DNA of 64,000 bases from Halomonas sp. KAO (GCF_015595025.1 NZ_JADNRL010000037.1:66619-130618), one strand, 5' to 3'; shown: positions 18,235 through 27,162, numbered from the stretch's first letter. The notes: generated by a model not told the origin, from the letters alone. Translations and numbers: made by a program.

Positions 18235-18675
18235 ATGCGACACAATAAGGCACTGGTGCTGCATGGCCCCAATCTCAACCTGCTGGGCACCCGCCAGCCC
18301 GAGGTCTATGGCCATGAGACCCTGGATGGCATCAATAACACGCTCCATGAACAGGCGGCGCAGGGGGGCTGGGAAATCACCTGTCGGCAGAGCAATCATG
18401 AGGGGGAGCTGATCGACTGGATCCAGGCGGCGCGCCTGGACGGCACCGCGGCGATCATCATCAACCCGGCGGCCTATACCCACACCTCGGTGGCGATCCT
18501 CGATGCCCTGAACGCCTTCGACGGCCGGGTCATCGAGGTCCACCTCTCCAACGTGCACCGGCGCGAGAGTTTCCGCCACCACTCCTATGTCTCGCTGCGT
18601 GCCGATGGTGTGATTGCGGGGTTGGGGAGCCAGGGCTATCGCGCCGCCCTGGAGGCGGTGATGCAGTCGAACTAG
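18235..18675 (+). CDS. aroQ: Type II 3-dehydroquinate dehydratase
   Basis: A 146-residue enzyme that dehydrates 3-dehydroquinate to 3-dehydroshikimate as a dodecamer. Active-site residues are all in place: R20 and Y25 ([10 protein letters not shown]), N77, H83, E101 and H103 (EVHLSN), and R114. The ATG at 18235 follows GGAG. It stands alone beside transport and pca genes, not next to accB, where the biosynthetic copy usually lies. A catabolic role in the quinate to protocatechuate route is possible, but no quinate dehydrogenase or dehydroshikimate dehydratase gene is in the window. Confidence 0.93.
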   Translation: MRHNKALVLHGPNLNLLGTRQPEVYGHETLDGINNTLHEQAAQGGWEITCRQSNHEGELIDWIQAARLDGTAAIIINPAAYTHTSVAILDALNAFDGRVIEVHLSNVHRRESFRHHSYVSLRADGVIAGLGSQGYRAALEAVMQSN

Positions 18676-18679
18676 GTGA

Positions 18680-19627
18680 CTAGATGGGCAGCAGGCCGAC
18701 CTGGGTCAGCAGCCAGATCGACAGGCTGATGGTGAGGAAGGAGGCCAGGGTGCCGACCATCAGTGCGGCGGCACTGGTATCGCCCTGGTCGAACTGCTTG
18801 CCGAACAGCGGATAGACGCTGATCATCGGCGCGCAGGCGAACAGCAGGCCGCCCGCAATCATCATCGGGTCTGGCTCGGGAAGCAGTAGCAAGAAGGCCA
18901 GCACCGCCAGGGGGTGCAGCAGCAGCTTGCCGATCACTATCTGCCCCATATTGGCCGCCATGCCACGCACCTTCAGGCCATGCAGCATGCCACCGATGGT
19001 GAACAAGGCAGCCGGCCCAGCCGCCTCGGCGAGCATATCGATGGCCTTGGCAAGTGGGGTGGGCAGCTGCCAGCCGGTCAGGGCCAGCACCATGCCTGTC
19101 AGCAGGCCGATCAATACCGGGTTACGGGAGAGCCTGACGAGTGTCTTGCGCACTATCTGGGTGAGCCCTCCCCCATCATGACGGCTGGCCTCAGCCAGGG
19201 TGAGGGCCATAGGAATGATCAGCAGGGTTTCCACGACCATGTTCAGCGCCATGAAGATCGCCGCCGGTGGGCCGATGACCATCACCGCAACCGGATAGCC
19301 GATAAAGCCGCTATTGGCCGCCGACATGCCCAGGGCGTGAATGGCCGCGGCATCCAGCGCATGGCCGCGCCAGCGCGCCAGGGCGATCCCCACGGCGAAA
19401 ACCAGTAACGATCCAAGGCCATAGGCCAGCAGGTAGCCGATATTCAAGGCTTCTTCGAGCGGGGTGGCGGTCAGGGCTCGAATCAGCAGCGAGGGCAGCG
19501 CGAAGAACATCACGAAGGTGGCGATGCCCTGCATATTGTCGCGACTCAGCACTTCGGAAAACGCCGCCAGGAAGCCGGCACCGATCAAGATAAAGATCGG
19601 AAGCGTGATCGTCAGAATCTCCAGCAT
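18680..19627 (-). CDS. AEC family transporter (auxin efflux carrier-like permease)
   Basis: A 315-residue inner-membrane protein with ten predicted helices in two five-helix halves. SAANSGFIGYPVAVMVIG is the conserved discontinuous-helix region of the first half, and LLFACAPMISVYPLF its counterpart in the second half. Bacterial members carry small carboxylates such as malate or malonate. It ends 4 bp from the aroQ stop (convergent) and starts 18 bp after pcaR, so it is probably transcribed with pcaR. An aromatic or carboxylate substrate is plausible from context only. Confidence 0.85.
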   Translation of the reverse strand: MLEILTITLPIFILIGAGFLAAFSEVLSRDNMQGIATFVMFFALPSLLIRALTATPLEEALNIGYLLAYGLGSLLVFAVGIALARWRGHALDAAAIHALGMSAANSGFIGYPVAVMVIGPPAAIFMALNMVVETLLIIPMALTLAEASRHDGGGLTQIVRKTLVRLSRNPVLIGLLTGMVLALTGWQLPTPLAKAIDMLAEAAGPAALFTIGGMLHGLKVRGMAANMGQIVIGKLLLHPLAVLAFLLLLPEPDPMMIAGGLLFACAPMISVYPLFGKQFDQGDTSAAALMVGTLASFLTISLSIWLLTQVGLLPI

Positions 19628-19645
19628 GAGGCCTTCCTTGGCAGA

Positions 19646-20431
19646 TCAGCTGATGGTAGTGCGAATCTCTTGCGCCTTCTGCTGTAGCAGCGGCAGATAC
19701 TCTTGTATCAGGGTGTCGTGATCGATACGGGCGGCATTGGTGCTGATATTGATGGCGCCCAGTAGCTTGCCATTGGCATCGAAGGCGGGAACCGCCAGTG
19801 AGCGTAGCCCGGAGTCGAGCTCCTGGTCGGCGATGGCGTAGCCCAGGCGGCGAACCTCGAGGATACAGCGCTTCAGTTCTCCCTTGTCGGTGATGGTCTT
19901 GTCGGTATGTTTCTCCAGCGTGACTCGGGCGAGCCAGGCATCCAGCTCCGCCTCGGGTAGCTGGGCCAGCAGCACACGGCCCATCGAGGTATGGGCCGCG
20001 GGCAGCCGGGTACCTACCGAGAGCGTGATGGCCATCAGTCGATGTGGTGAAGAGGATCGGGCGACGTAAGTTATCGCCTCTCCGTCGAGTACACCCAGCG
20101 AGGAGGATTCACCGCACTGCTGGGTGATATCTTCGAGCACCTGCTGGATCACGCTGCGGTAGTTGTTGCTGGACAGAAAGGCGTAGCCGAGTTGCAGTAC
20201 CCTGGGGGCCAGTTCGAAGTTTCGCCCCTGCTTGCTGATATAGCCCAGGGCATGGAGGGTCAGCAGGAAGCGCCGGGCGCGGGCGCGGTTCATGCCGGTA
20301 CGCGCGGCGACCTCGCTGAGCGTCATGCGGGGGTGAGCATCGTCGAAGGCCAGGATTACCTCCAGCCCGCTGGCCAGGGCGGTGACAAAGTCGCGGTCGT
20401 CGGGGCTTAGCACGTCTTCCTTGGGTGTCAT
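19646..20431 (-). CDS. pcaR: IclR family regulator, PcaR-like
   Basis: A 261-residue regulator with an IclR winged HTH (TLSEVAARTGMNRARARRFL, about 36-55) and an IclR ligand domain (about 80-255). It belongs to the PcaR/PcaU/PobR group that senses beta-ketoadipate or protocatechuate and controls pca and pob genes. The start at 20431 has GGAG 5 bases upstream; an ATG at 20446 is less well placed. A palindromic operator lies 61-84 bp upstream, between it and the divergent pcaB, consistent with autoregulation. The same operator type recurs at pcaI, pch, TRAP and pobA promoters. Confidence 0.9.
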   Translation of the reverse strand: MTPKEDVLSPDDRDFVTALASGLEVILAFDDAHPRMTLSEVAARTGMNRARARRFLLTLHALGYISKQGRNFELAPRVLQLGYAFLSSNNYRSVIQQVLEDITQQCGESSSLGVLDGEAITYVARSSSPHRLMAITLSVGTRLPAAHTSMGRVLLAQLPEAELDAWLARVTLEKHTDKTITDKGELKRCILEVRRLGYAIADQELDSGLRSLAVPAFDANGKLLGAINISTNAARIDHDTLIQEYLPLLQQKAQEIRTTIS

Positions 20432-20491
20432 ATTCGCTCCATCCATGCGCCATGCTGGGTTGCTCGAGGTCGATCTCCAATCTAGCATAAT

Positions 20492-20515
20492 GTTCGAATC
20501 GCGAACATGTGTGCG
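20492..20515. promoter_or_regulatory. Three-half-site IclR-type operator, pcaR/pcaB
   Basis: GTTCG (20492-20496), N5, CGAAC (20502-20506), N4, then GTGCG (20511-20515, one mismatch). The first two sites are part of the 19-bp palindrome ATGTTCG-N5-CGAACAT. Read toward pcaR, the order is the same as at pch, TRAP and pobA. Confidence 0.7.
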
Positions 20516-20523
20516 TGGTTGGG

Positions 20524-20532
20524 CTTTAGTCG
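20524..20532 (-). promoter_or_regulatory. GACTAAAGT-like motif, pcaR/pcaB region
   Basis: GCTTTAGTC here is the reverse complement of GACTAAAGC, 8 of 9 to the GACTAAAGT motif seen in three other promoter regions of the same catabolic region. Function unknown. Confidence 0.35.
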
Positions 20533-20601
20533 ATTGGCCAGGCTATATCGGCCAGGGCCTATTCCGAACAGACCCGATCCGAACGATATCGAGAGACCAC
20601 T

Positions 20602-21945
20602 ATGCCTGCCTCCCTGCTGCAGCACCCCTTTATGAGCCAAACCGCACTGAGCCAGTGCAATGCCCAGGCCATGGTGGAGGCCATGCTGGCCTTCGAGCTG
20701 GGCCTCGCCGAGGTTCAGGAGGCCCGCGGTGCCGTGCCAGTCCGTGCCAGCCGTTCCATGCGCGAGAGCCTCGAGGCGCATGTCTTCGATAGCGAGGCGA
20801 TCGCTGCCGGCATCGCCAGCGGTGGCAATGCGGCCATTCCCTTCGTCAAGCAGGCACGGTCGGCACTGCCCGATGACCTCAGGCGCTACTTCCATCAGGG
20901 AGCCACCAGTCAGGACGTGGTAGATAGCGCCTTGATGCTGCTGCTCAAGCCGCGCCTGGCGGCGTTGGAGTCTCTGCTGGTGCGATGCCGCAGTGCCGCC
21001 ATCTCGCTGATGGAGACCCATGCCGGCACGGTGATGGTGGGACGAACGCTGATGCAACAGGCGCTGCCGATCACCTTCGGGGTCAAGGTGGCCCACTGGG
21101 CGGTCGGGCTGGAACAGGCGCGTCGCCGTCTGGCGGCAATCGAACTACCGGTACAGTTCGGCGGGGCAGTGGGCGTGCACTCCGGTTTGGAAGGGGCTGG
21201 CGGGGACAATCTGGGGCTCGCCTTTATGGATGCCCTCGCAGGACGGCTGGGGCTCGATGTTTCAATACTGCCCTGGCATACCGACCGTCAACCAGTCCAC
21301 GCCTTGGGTACCGCCCTGGATGCGGTGGCCGGAGCCGCCGAGAAACTAGCCCTGGATGTGTCGCTGCTGACCCAGACAGAGGTCGGCGAGGTCGCCGAGC
21401 CTTCGGCTCCAGGCATGGGGGAGTCCTCCTCCATGCCCCACAAGCGCAATCCAGTGCGCTGCGCGTTGATTCGCGGTGCGGCCCGCCAGGTGCATGGTCA
21501 TACCACGGTGTTGCTCAACGCCGCCGCCCAGCCGCTGGAACGGGGGCTGGGAGAGTGGCATGCCGAATGGTCACCGCTGATCGATAGCGCCCTGTTGCTG
21601 GAGGGGGCGCTGGAGCAGGCGGCAGTGCTGCTCGAGGGCCTGGAGGTGCATCCCGAGGCGATGCGGCGCAATCTGGCGGTAACGGGTGGGGGCATCATGG
21701 CTGAGCCGGTCGCCAAGCTGCTGGCGCCGACCTTGGGGCCCGATGTTGCCAAGCGGATCAGTGCCGAGGCCGCCGAAACAGCGCGTCTTCAAGGCACTGC
21801 CTATGCCGACGCCATTAATTGCCACCCCGAGGTCCAGGGTCGACTGGAAGCCGAGACGGTCGCCCGGGCAACGAATCCCGCCTTGTACCTTGGTAGCAGC
21901 AGGGATCAGGTACAGCGTGCCAGGAACTGGTTGATTGATGGTTAA
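20602..21945 (+). CDS. pcaB: 3-carboxy-cis,cis-muconate cycloisomerase
   Basis: A 447-residue cytosolic enzyme of the fumarase/aspartase superfamily. GATSQDVVDSAL (about 109-120) and the signature GESSSMPHKRNP (about 273-284) are visible. It converts beta-carboxymuconate to gamma-carboxymuconolactone, the step after PcaHG. It is divergent from pcaR and followed by a hairpin before pcaI, so it is probably its own transcript. An ATG at 20632 is an alternative start. Confidence 0.95.
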   Translation: MPASLLQHPFMSQTALSQCNAQAMVEAMLAFELGLAEVQEARGAVPVRASRSMRESLEAHVFDSEAIAAGIASGGNAAIPFVKQARSALPDDLRRYFHQGATSQDVVDSALMLLLKPRLAALESLLVRCRSAAISLMETHAGTVMVGRTLMQQALPITFGVKVAHWAVGLEQARRRLAAIELPVQFGGAVGVHSGLEGAGGDNLGLAFMDALAGRLGLDVSILPWHTDRQPVHALGTALDAVAGAAEKLALDVSLLTQTEVGEVAEPSAPGMGESSSMPHKRNPVRCALIRGAARQVHGHTTVLLNAAAQPLERGLGEWHAEWSPLIDSALLLEGALEQAAVLLEGLEVHPEAMRRNLAVTGGGIMAEPVAKLLAPTLGPDVAKRISAEAAETARLQGTAYADAINCHPEVQGRLEAETVARATNPALYLGSSRDQVQRARNWLIDG

Positions 21946-21981
21946 GTTTATGAAAATAAATGGAAAATAATCGTTATCTAT

Positions 21982-22002
21982 GAGGGAGGCAGTGCCTCCC
22001 TC
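21982..22002 (+). terminator. Hairpin between pcaB and pcaI
   Basis: GAGGGAGGC (21982-21990), an AGT loop and GCCTCCCTC (21994-22002) form a perfect 9-bp stem about 37 bp after the pcaB stop. The run after it is only moderately T-rich. It separates pcaB from the pcaI transcript. Confidence 0.6.
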
Positions 22003-22055
22003 GTGTGATTTAAATGGTAGCCAAATTGACGATATGGGTAATGGCGGAGTAGATT

Positions 22056-22089
22056 GTTCGTATCACAAATCAAAGTTCGCTTGGCGAAC
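22056..22089. promoter_or_regulatory. Four-half-site IclR-type operator upstream of pcaI
   Basis: GTTCG (22056-22060), N5, CAAAT (22066-22070), N4, GTTCG (22075-22079), N5, CGAAC (22085-22089). The last pair is the core of a perfect 21-bp palindrome at 22072-22092 (AAAGTTCGC-TTG-GCGAACTTT). It ends 31 bp before the pcaI ATG, so it probably overlaps the core promoter. Confidence 0.75.
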
Positions 22090-22120
22090 TTTAGCAAGAG
22101 AAACCGCCAGGAGAAAACCC

Positions 22121-22951
22121 ATGGCTGAGTTCCTGAGCCTGCATGATGCGGTGGCGCGTTACGTCGAGGACGGCGCTACCGTGGCCATGGAGGGCTTTAC
22201 CCATCTGATTCCCTTCGCCGCGGGCCACGAAGTGATCCGCCAGAAGAAACGTGACCTGACCCTGATCCGCATGACGCCCGATCTGGTCTATGACCAGCTG
22301 ATCGGCGCCGGCTGCGCCAAGAAGGTGATCTTCTCCTGGGGCGGTAACCCCGGGGTGGGCTCCCTGCATCGCCTGCGTGACGCGGTAGAAAAGGGCTGGC
22401 CCCACAAGGTCGAGATTCTCGAGCATAGCCATGCCGCCATGGCCTGCGCCTTCGAGGCCGGTGCGGCGGGGCTGCCCCTGGCCGTGTTGCGCGGCTATGT
22501 AGGCAGTGAACTGCCGAGCGTCAATGACCAGATCAAGTTTATCGAGTGCCCCTTTACCGGCGAGCGGCTGGCCGCGGTACCCTCGGTGCGTCCGGACGTC
22601 TCCATCGTGCATGCTCAGAAGGCCGATCGCGCCGGCAACGTGCTGGTGGAAGGCATCGTCGGCGTCCAGAAGGAGGCGGTGCTGGCCGCCAGGAAGAGTA
22701 TCGTCACCGTCGAGGAGGTCGTGGAGGATCTGCGCAGCGAGCCGGGCTACCATCCCAACGCCTGTATCCTTCCCGGCTGGGCCATCGACGCCATCGCCGT
22801 GGCCGAGCGGGGCTCGCTGCCCTCCTATGCCCATGGTTACTACCCGCGCAACAACGCCTTCTACAAGGAGTGGGATGCCATCGCCAGGGATCGCGACACC
22901 TTCACGGCCTGGATCGAAGAGAATGTCATGAACGCAGGAGGAAACGCCTGA
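22121..22951 (+). CDS. pcaI: 3-oxoadipate CoA-transferase subunit A (GctA/CatI type)
   Basis: A 276-residue alpha subunit that, with PcaJ, moves CoA from succinyl-CoA to beta-ketoadipate. Its length and sequence (VAMEGFTHLIPFAAGHEVIRQ near the N-terminus) are of the glutaconate CoA-transferase or CatI type, not the shorter 231-residue PcaI of Pseudomonas putida. AGGAG at 22109-22113 supports the ATG at 22121. The stop overlaps the pcaJ start by one base (TGATG). Confidence 0.92.
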   Translation: MAEFLSLHDAVARYVEDGATVAMEGFTHLIPFAAGHEVIRQKKRDLTLIRMTPDLVYDQLIGAGCAKKVIFSWGGNPGVGSLHRLRDAVEKGWPHKVEILEHSHAAMACAFEAGAAGLPLAVLRGYVGSELPSVNDQIKFIECPFTGERLAAVPSVRPDVSIVHAQKADRAGNVLVEGIVGVQKEAVLAARKSIVTVEEVVEDLRSEPGYHPNACILPGWAIDAIAVAERGSLPSYAHGYYPRNNAFYKEWDAIARDRDTFTAWIEENVMNAGGNA

Positions 22952-23739
22952 TGAGTGCCGCCGATAAGCGTCTGGACTACACCTCTTCCGAGATGATGAC
23001 AGTGACTGCGGCCCGTGCCCTGGAGAACGGCACCACCTGCTTCGTTGGCATTGGCCTGCCCTCAGAGGCAGCCAACCTGGCGCGCCTGACCCACGCCCCT
23101 GACGTGGTGCTGATCTATGAGTCCGGGACCCTGCAGACCAAGCCAGATGTGTTGCCGCTCTCCATCGGCGACGGCGAGCTGGCCGAGACGGCCCTGACCA
23201 CCGTGGCGGTGCCGGAGATGTTTCGCTACTGGCTGCAGGGCGGCAAGATCGATGTGGGTTTTCTAGGCACCGCCCAGATCGATCGCTACTGCAACCTCAA
23301 CACTACCCTGATCGGCGACTACCGAGAGCCGAAGGTACGCCTGCCGGGTGGCGGGGGGGCGCCGGAGATCGCAACGAATGCCGGTGAAGTGTTTATCACC
23401 CTGAAGCACTCCAAGCGTGCCTTCGTGGACGAGGTCGACTTCGTCACCACGCTGGGCTTCGGCCGCGACGGCAAGGGCCGTGACGGCGTACCCAATATCG
23501 GCAAGGGGCCGACTCGGGTGATTACCGACCTCTGTGTGATGAAGCCCGACCCCGAGACCAGAGAATTGGTCGTGGTCTCGCTCCATCCGGGAGTCACCGC
23601 CGAGCAGGTCCAGGAAGCCACCGGCTGGGAGATTCGCTTCGCCGAGGTGCTCGAGAGCACCCCCGAGCCCAGCGAGAAGGAGCTCGAGATCCTGCGCGAG
23701 CTGAAAGCGCGTACCGAACGAGCCCATGCCGGCCAGTAA
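22951..23739 (+). CDS. pcaJ: 3-oxoadipate CoA-transferase subunit B (GctB/CatJ type)
   Basis: A 262-residue beta subunit. The expected catalytic glutamate is E57 in LIYESGTL, which forms the glutamyl-CoA intermediate in this family. AGGAGG lies about 8 bases before the ATG at 22951. It is translationally coupled to pcaI and followed by pcaF after 18 bp. Confidence 0.93.
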   Translation: MSAADKRLDYTSSEMMTVTAARALENGTTCFVGIGLPSEAANLARLTHAPDVVLIYESGTLQTKPDVLPLSIGDGELAETALTTVAVPEMFRYWLQGGKIDVGFLGTAQIDRYCNLNTTLIGDYREPKVRLPGGGGAPEIATNAGEVFITLKHSKRAFVDEVDFVTTLGFGRDGKGRDGVPNIGKGPTRVITDLCVMKPDPETRELVVVSLHPGVTAEQVQEATGWEIRFAEVLESTPEPSEKELEILRELKARTERAHAGQ

Positions 23740-23757
23740 GCCGATCAGGAGAGTCAC

Positions 23758-24960
23758 ATGACCGACGTATTCCTCTGTCATCCACGCCGCACCGCCGTGG
23801 GCCGCTTCGGCGGTACCCTGGCAAGCGTGCGCCCCGACGACATGGCCGCCACCATCTTCAAGGCGGTATTGGCCGAGGCGCCGGGCCTTGAGCCTGCCGC
23901 CATCGAAGAGGTCTTCATGGGCTGTGCCAACCAGGCCGGTGAGGACAACCGCAATGTGGCACGCATGTCCGCGTTGCTGGCGGGCCTGCCGACCTCGGTG
24001 CCGGGCACCACCCTGAACCGCCTGTGCGGCTCCGGCATGGATGCCGTGGGCACGGCCTTCCGTGCCATCAAGGCCGGCGAGATGGACCTGGCCCTGGCCG
24101 GTGGCGTGGAGTCCATGTCCCGCGCTCCCTATGTGATGGGCAAGGCCGACAGCGCCTTCTCCCGGGGGCAGAAGATCGAGGACACCACCATCGGCTGGCG
24201 CTTCATCAACCCTCAGATGAAGAGGGCCTATGGCGTGGACTCCATGCCCGAGACCGCCGAGAACGTGGCCGAGCAGTTCAGCATCTCCCGTGAGGACCAG
24301 GATGCCTTCGCCCTGCGCTCCCAGCAGAAGGCCGCCGCGGCACAGCAGGCCGGGCGGTTCCAGGAAGAGATTACCGCCATCGAGATCCCGCGCCGCAAGC
24401 AGGAGCCGCTGATCTTCGACCAGGATGAGCATCTGCGCGCGACCAGCCTCGAGAAGCTTTCCGGCCTGCCGACTCCCTTTCGTGAGGATGGCAGCGTTAC
24501 CGCCGGCAATGCCTCCGGTGTCAACGACGGCGCCGCCGCCATGCTGGTGGCAAGTGCCGCCGCAGTCGAGCGGCATGGACTGACGCCCATGGCGAAGATT
24601 CTCGGCATGGCCACCGCCGGTGTCGAGCCGCGCATCATGGGCTATGGTCCGGTGCCGGCGGTCAACCGCCTGCTCGAGCGCACCGGCGTGACCCTCGATG
24701 AGATCGAGGTGATCGAGCTCAACGAGGCCTTCGCCGCCCAGGCGTTGGCCTGCATGCGCGACCTGGGAATTGCCGACGATGACCCGCGGGTCAATCCCAA
24801 CGGTGGTGCCATCGCCCTGGGGCACCCGCTGGGCATGTCCGGTGCGCGCCTGTTGCTGACCGCCGCCCATGAGCTGCAGAAGAGCGGCAAGCGCTACGCG
24901 CTATGCACCATGTGCGTGGGCGTGGGCCAGGGCATTGCGACCCTGATCGAACGGGTATGA
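23758..24960 (+). CDS. pcaF: 3-oxoadipyl-CoA thiolase
   Basis: A 400-residue thiolase that cleaves beta-ketoadipyl-CoA to succinyl-CoA and acetyl-CoA, the last step of the pathway. The catalytic triad is seen: nucleophile C90 (LNRLCGSGMD), H356 (ALGHPLGMSG) and C386 (CTMCVGVGQG). It sits in the pcaI-pcaJ-pcaF-pcaDC operon with 13-18 bp gaps. Confidence 0.96.
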   Translation: MTDVFLCHPRRTAVGRFGGTLASVRPDDMAATIFKAVLAEAPGLEPAAIEEVFMGCANQAGEDNRNVARMSALLAGLPTSVPGTTLNRLCGSGMDAVGTAFRAIKAGEMDLALAGGVESMSRAPYVMGKADSAFSRGQKIEDTTIGWRFINPQMKRAYGVDSMPETAENVAEQFSISREDQDAFALRSQQKAAAAQQAGRFQEEITAIEIPRRKQEPLIFDQDEHLRATSLEKLSGLPTPFREDGSVTAGNASGVNDGAAAMLVASAAAVERHGLTPMAKILGMATAGVEPRIMGYGPVPAVNRLLERTGVTLDEIEVIELNEAFAAQALACMRDLGIADDDPRVNPNGGAIALGHPLGMSGARLLLTAAHELQKSGKRYALCTMCVGVGQGIATLIERV

Positions 24961-24973
24961 CAGGAGGCTTTAT

Positions 24974-26152
24974 ATGGCATTTCTGACTATCAACGGGCGC
25001 AGCGTCGCCTATCGTCTATTAGGCCCCAAGGCCAACCCGCTGGTCGTGCTGGCCCATCCGCTGGGCATGAGTCAGGCGGTATGGGATGACGTGCTGCCGA
25101 TGCTGCTGCCGCGCTATCGCGTGCTGACCTGGGACCTGCCCGGCCATGGGGCCAGCCAGGCCTGGGGAGAAGGGGCCATCACGCCTGCCGCACTCGCCGA
25201 AGAGGTTCTGGCTCTGGCTAGCCATGCCGGCGCCGAGCGTTTCCACTATGCCGGCACCTCCATCGGAGGTGCGGTGGGCCAGCAGCTGATCGCCGAACAT
25301 GCAGAGCGCCTGCTTACCGCCACCCTGACCAACACCGGAGCCGTGATCGGCAACGACGAGCTGTGGAACACCCGAGCCGGCCGGGTGCGCCAGGAGGGAC
25401 TGGCGGCGATGTCCGAGGAGATCGTCCCGCGCTGGTTCGCCCCCGCCTGCTTCGAGGCAGAGCCGGCCCTCAAGGCGGGCTGGTGCACCCAGATGGGGCG
25501 CGGTGACGACGAGGCCTACGCCAAGCTCTGCGAGATGCTGGGTCGCGACACCTTCACCGGCAAGCTGTCGGGGAAGGGGGTCAAGGTACAGCTGCTGGGT
25601 GGAAGCGAGGACCTGGCCACCCCGCCGGCGACTCTCGAGGCCCTGGCCGAAGAGCTCGATGGCGCTCCTCTGGAGATCCTCGATGGTGTGGGTCATGTGC
25701 CCTCCGTGGAGGTTCCGGAGCTGTTTGCCGAGAAGCTGCTGGCGGTGCTGGCCGTGGACCTGGGGGACGTGGGCTCCAGAGGCGTCGACTATGCCACCGG
25801 TCTCGCTACTCGCAAACAGGTACTGGGCGAGGAGCATGTGGCACGCTCCACCGCGAATGCCAACAGCCTGGACGCACCCTTCCAGCAGATGATCACCCGC
25901 CTGGCCTGGGGGGAGTTGTGGAGCAACGAGGACCTGACCCGTCGCGAGCGCAGCATGATCACCACCGGCATCCTTGCTGCCCTGGGGCGTGAAGAACTGA
26001 CCCTGCACCTCAAGACGGCGAAGCGTATCGGACTATCCGAGTCGGAGTTGCGCCAGGTGCTGATGCATGTGGCCATCTATGGCGGCGTGCCGGCGGCCAA
26101 CCACGCCTTTGCACTGGCCAAGGAGCTGGGGTGGGGCGAAACGGCGGAGTGA
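24974..26152 (+). CDS. pcaL: Fused 3-oxoadipate enol-lactonase / 4-carboxymuconolactone decarboxylase
   Basis: A 392-residue two-domain enzyme. Residues 1-255 are an alpha/beta hydrolase (PcaD) with nucleophile S96 in GTSIGG, an acid in GGSEDLATPP and the late histidine in GVGHVPSVE. Residues about 265-392 are a carboxymuconolactone decarboxylase (PcaC; RRERSMITTGILAALGREE, then VLMHVAIYGGVPAANHAF). The fusion performs decarboxylation and lactone hydrolysis in one chain, as in PcaL of actinobacteria and some gammaproteobacteria. AGGAGG precedes the ATG by 7 bases. Confidence 0.95.
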   Translation: MAFLTINGRSVAYRLLGPKANPLVVLAHPLGMSQAVWDDVLPMLLPRYRVLTWDLPGHGASQAWGEGAITPAALAEEVLALASHAGAERFHYAGTSIGGAVGQQLIAEHAERLLTATLTNTGAVIGNDELWNTRAGRVRQEGLAAMSEEIVPRWFAPACFEAEPALKAGWCTQMGRGDDEAYAKLCEMLGRDTFTGKLSGKGVKVQLLGGSEDLATPPATLEALAEELDGAPLEILDGVGHVPSVEVPELFAEKLLAVLAVDLGDVGSRGVDYATGLATRKQVLGEEHVARSTANANSLDAPFQQMITRLAWGELWSNEDLTRRERSMITTGILAALGREELTLHLKTAKRIGLSESELRQVLMHVAIYGGVPAANHAFALAKELGWGETAE

Positions 26153-26247
26153 CCCCCGGTCTGCTTCGATATCAGGCCGGCGTGTTGCCCAGCGTATGGC
26201 ATGTGGCAATACCGTAAGGTCGCCATCTCGATAACAGGAGGTCTGAT

Positions 26248-27162
26248 GTGCTCAATGCGCGGATCAAGCTCCGTCATATCCAGGCCTTCCTGGAGGTGGC
26301 TCGCCAGCGAAGCTTTGCCCGGGCCGCCGAGCGGATGTCGATCACTCAGCCGGGAGTCTCCAAGACCATTCGGGAGCTCGAGGAGATCACCGATGCCAGC
26401 CTCTTCGAACGGACCCCCCGTGGCGTCTCCCTGACAGAGGCCGGCCTGACCCTGCTGAGGCATGCCGGCCCGGCGCTGCGTGCCCTGGAAGAGGGAGTGG
26501 GTGCGCTAGGCGAGGAACATGCCGGCAGCTGGTTGCGTGTCGGGGCTCTCTCCACGGTGGAGAGCCGGTTGCTGCCGGAGGCGATCCTGCGTTGGCAGGC
26601 GAGCATGGAGGGAGAGAGCGGGGTCAGTGTAGTCACCGGCCCCAGCGCCTTCCTGCTCTCTCGGTTGCGCCGTGGTGAGCTGGACCTGGTGGTGGGGCGC
26701 ATGACCGAGGCGCGGGAGATCCTCGATCTCTCCTTCGAGCACCTCTTCTACCAACGCCTGGTTCTGGTGGTACGAAGCGGACACCCGCTCGCCGACAAGG
26801 CTCATCTGGAACCACATCAGTTGATGCGCTTCCCCTGGGTGCTGCCGCCCCCTCAGACCACGCTACGCCAGCGGGTGGACAGCTTCTTCGTACGTCATGG
26901 TTTGGAGCTGCCGACGAGCCAACTCGAGACGCTTTCCCTTCCAATCGGCCAACACTACGTTCAGGGGAGCGATGCCGTCTGGGTGGCACCGGAGGAGGCC
27001 GCATGTGAGGCGGTCGACGCGGGAGTGCTTGCCGAGCTGGCCTTGCCCCTGGAGGAGCGAGGGGGATCGGTGGGGTTATGCATCAATACCAGCCTGGCGC
27101 CCTCGCTGGCGCTGGAGACATTCTGTGAGACGCTGCGAGGAGTGGCATCGGGCACCCCATAA
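26248..27162 (+). CDS. pcaQ: LysR family regulator, PcaQ-like
   Basis: A 304-residue LysR protein. The N-terminus ARIKLRHIQAFLEVARQ and HTH (SFARAAERMSITQPGVSKTI) resemble PcaQ of rhizobia, the activator of protocatechuate genes that responds to pathway lactones. GTG start with AGGAGG 6 bases upstream. Unlike rhizobial pcaQ it is not divergent but lies between the pcaDC fusion and pcaH on the same strand. A palindrome matching the published PcaQ box spans its stop codon, just ahead of pcaH. Confidence 0.85.
   Translation: MLNARIKLRHIQAFLEVARQRSFARAAERMSITQPGVSKTIRELEEITDASLFERTPRGVSLTEAGLTLLRHAGPALRALEEGVGALGEEHAGSWLRVGALSTVESRLLPEAILRWQASMEGESGVSVVTGPSAFLLSRLRRGELDLVVGRMTEAREILDLSFEHLFYQRLVLVVRSGHPLADKAHLEPHQLMRFPWVLPPPQTTLRQRVDSFFVRHGLELPTSQLETLSLPIGQHYVQGSDAVWVAPEEAACEAVDAGVLAELALPLEERGGSVGLCINTSLAPSLALETFCETLRGVASGTP

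Noticed and set aside
20565..20584. Two direct CGAAC copies (20565-20569, 20580-20584) near the pcaB start
   Set aside because: Spacing of 15 bp does not match the three-half-site pattern and no GTTCG lies between, so they were not counted as an operator.
23263..24870. 535-codon minus-strand open frame opposite pcaJ and pcaF
   Set aside because: Shadow of GC-rich codon use; the thiolase catalytic residues confirm the plus strand.
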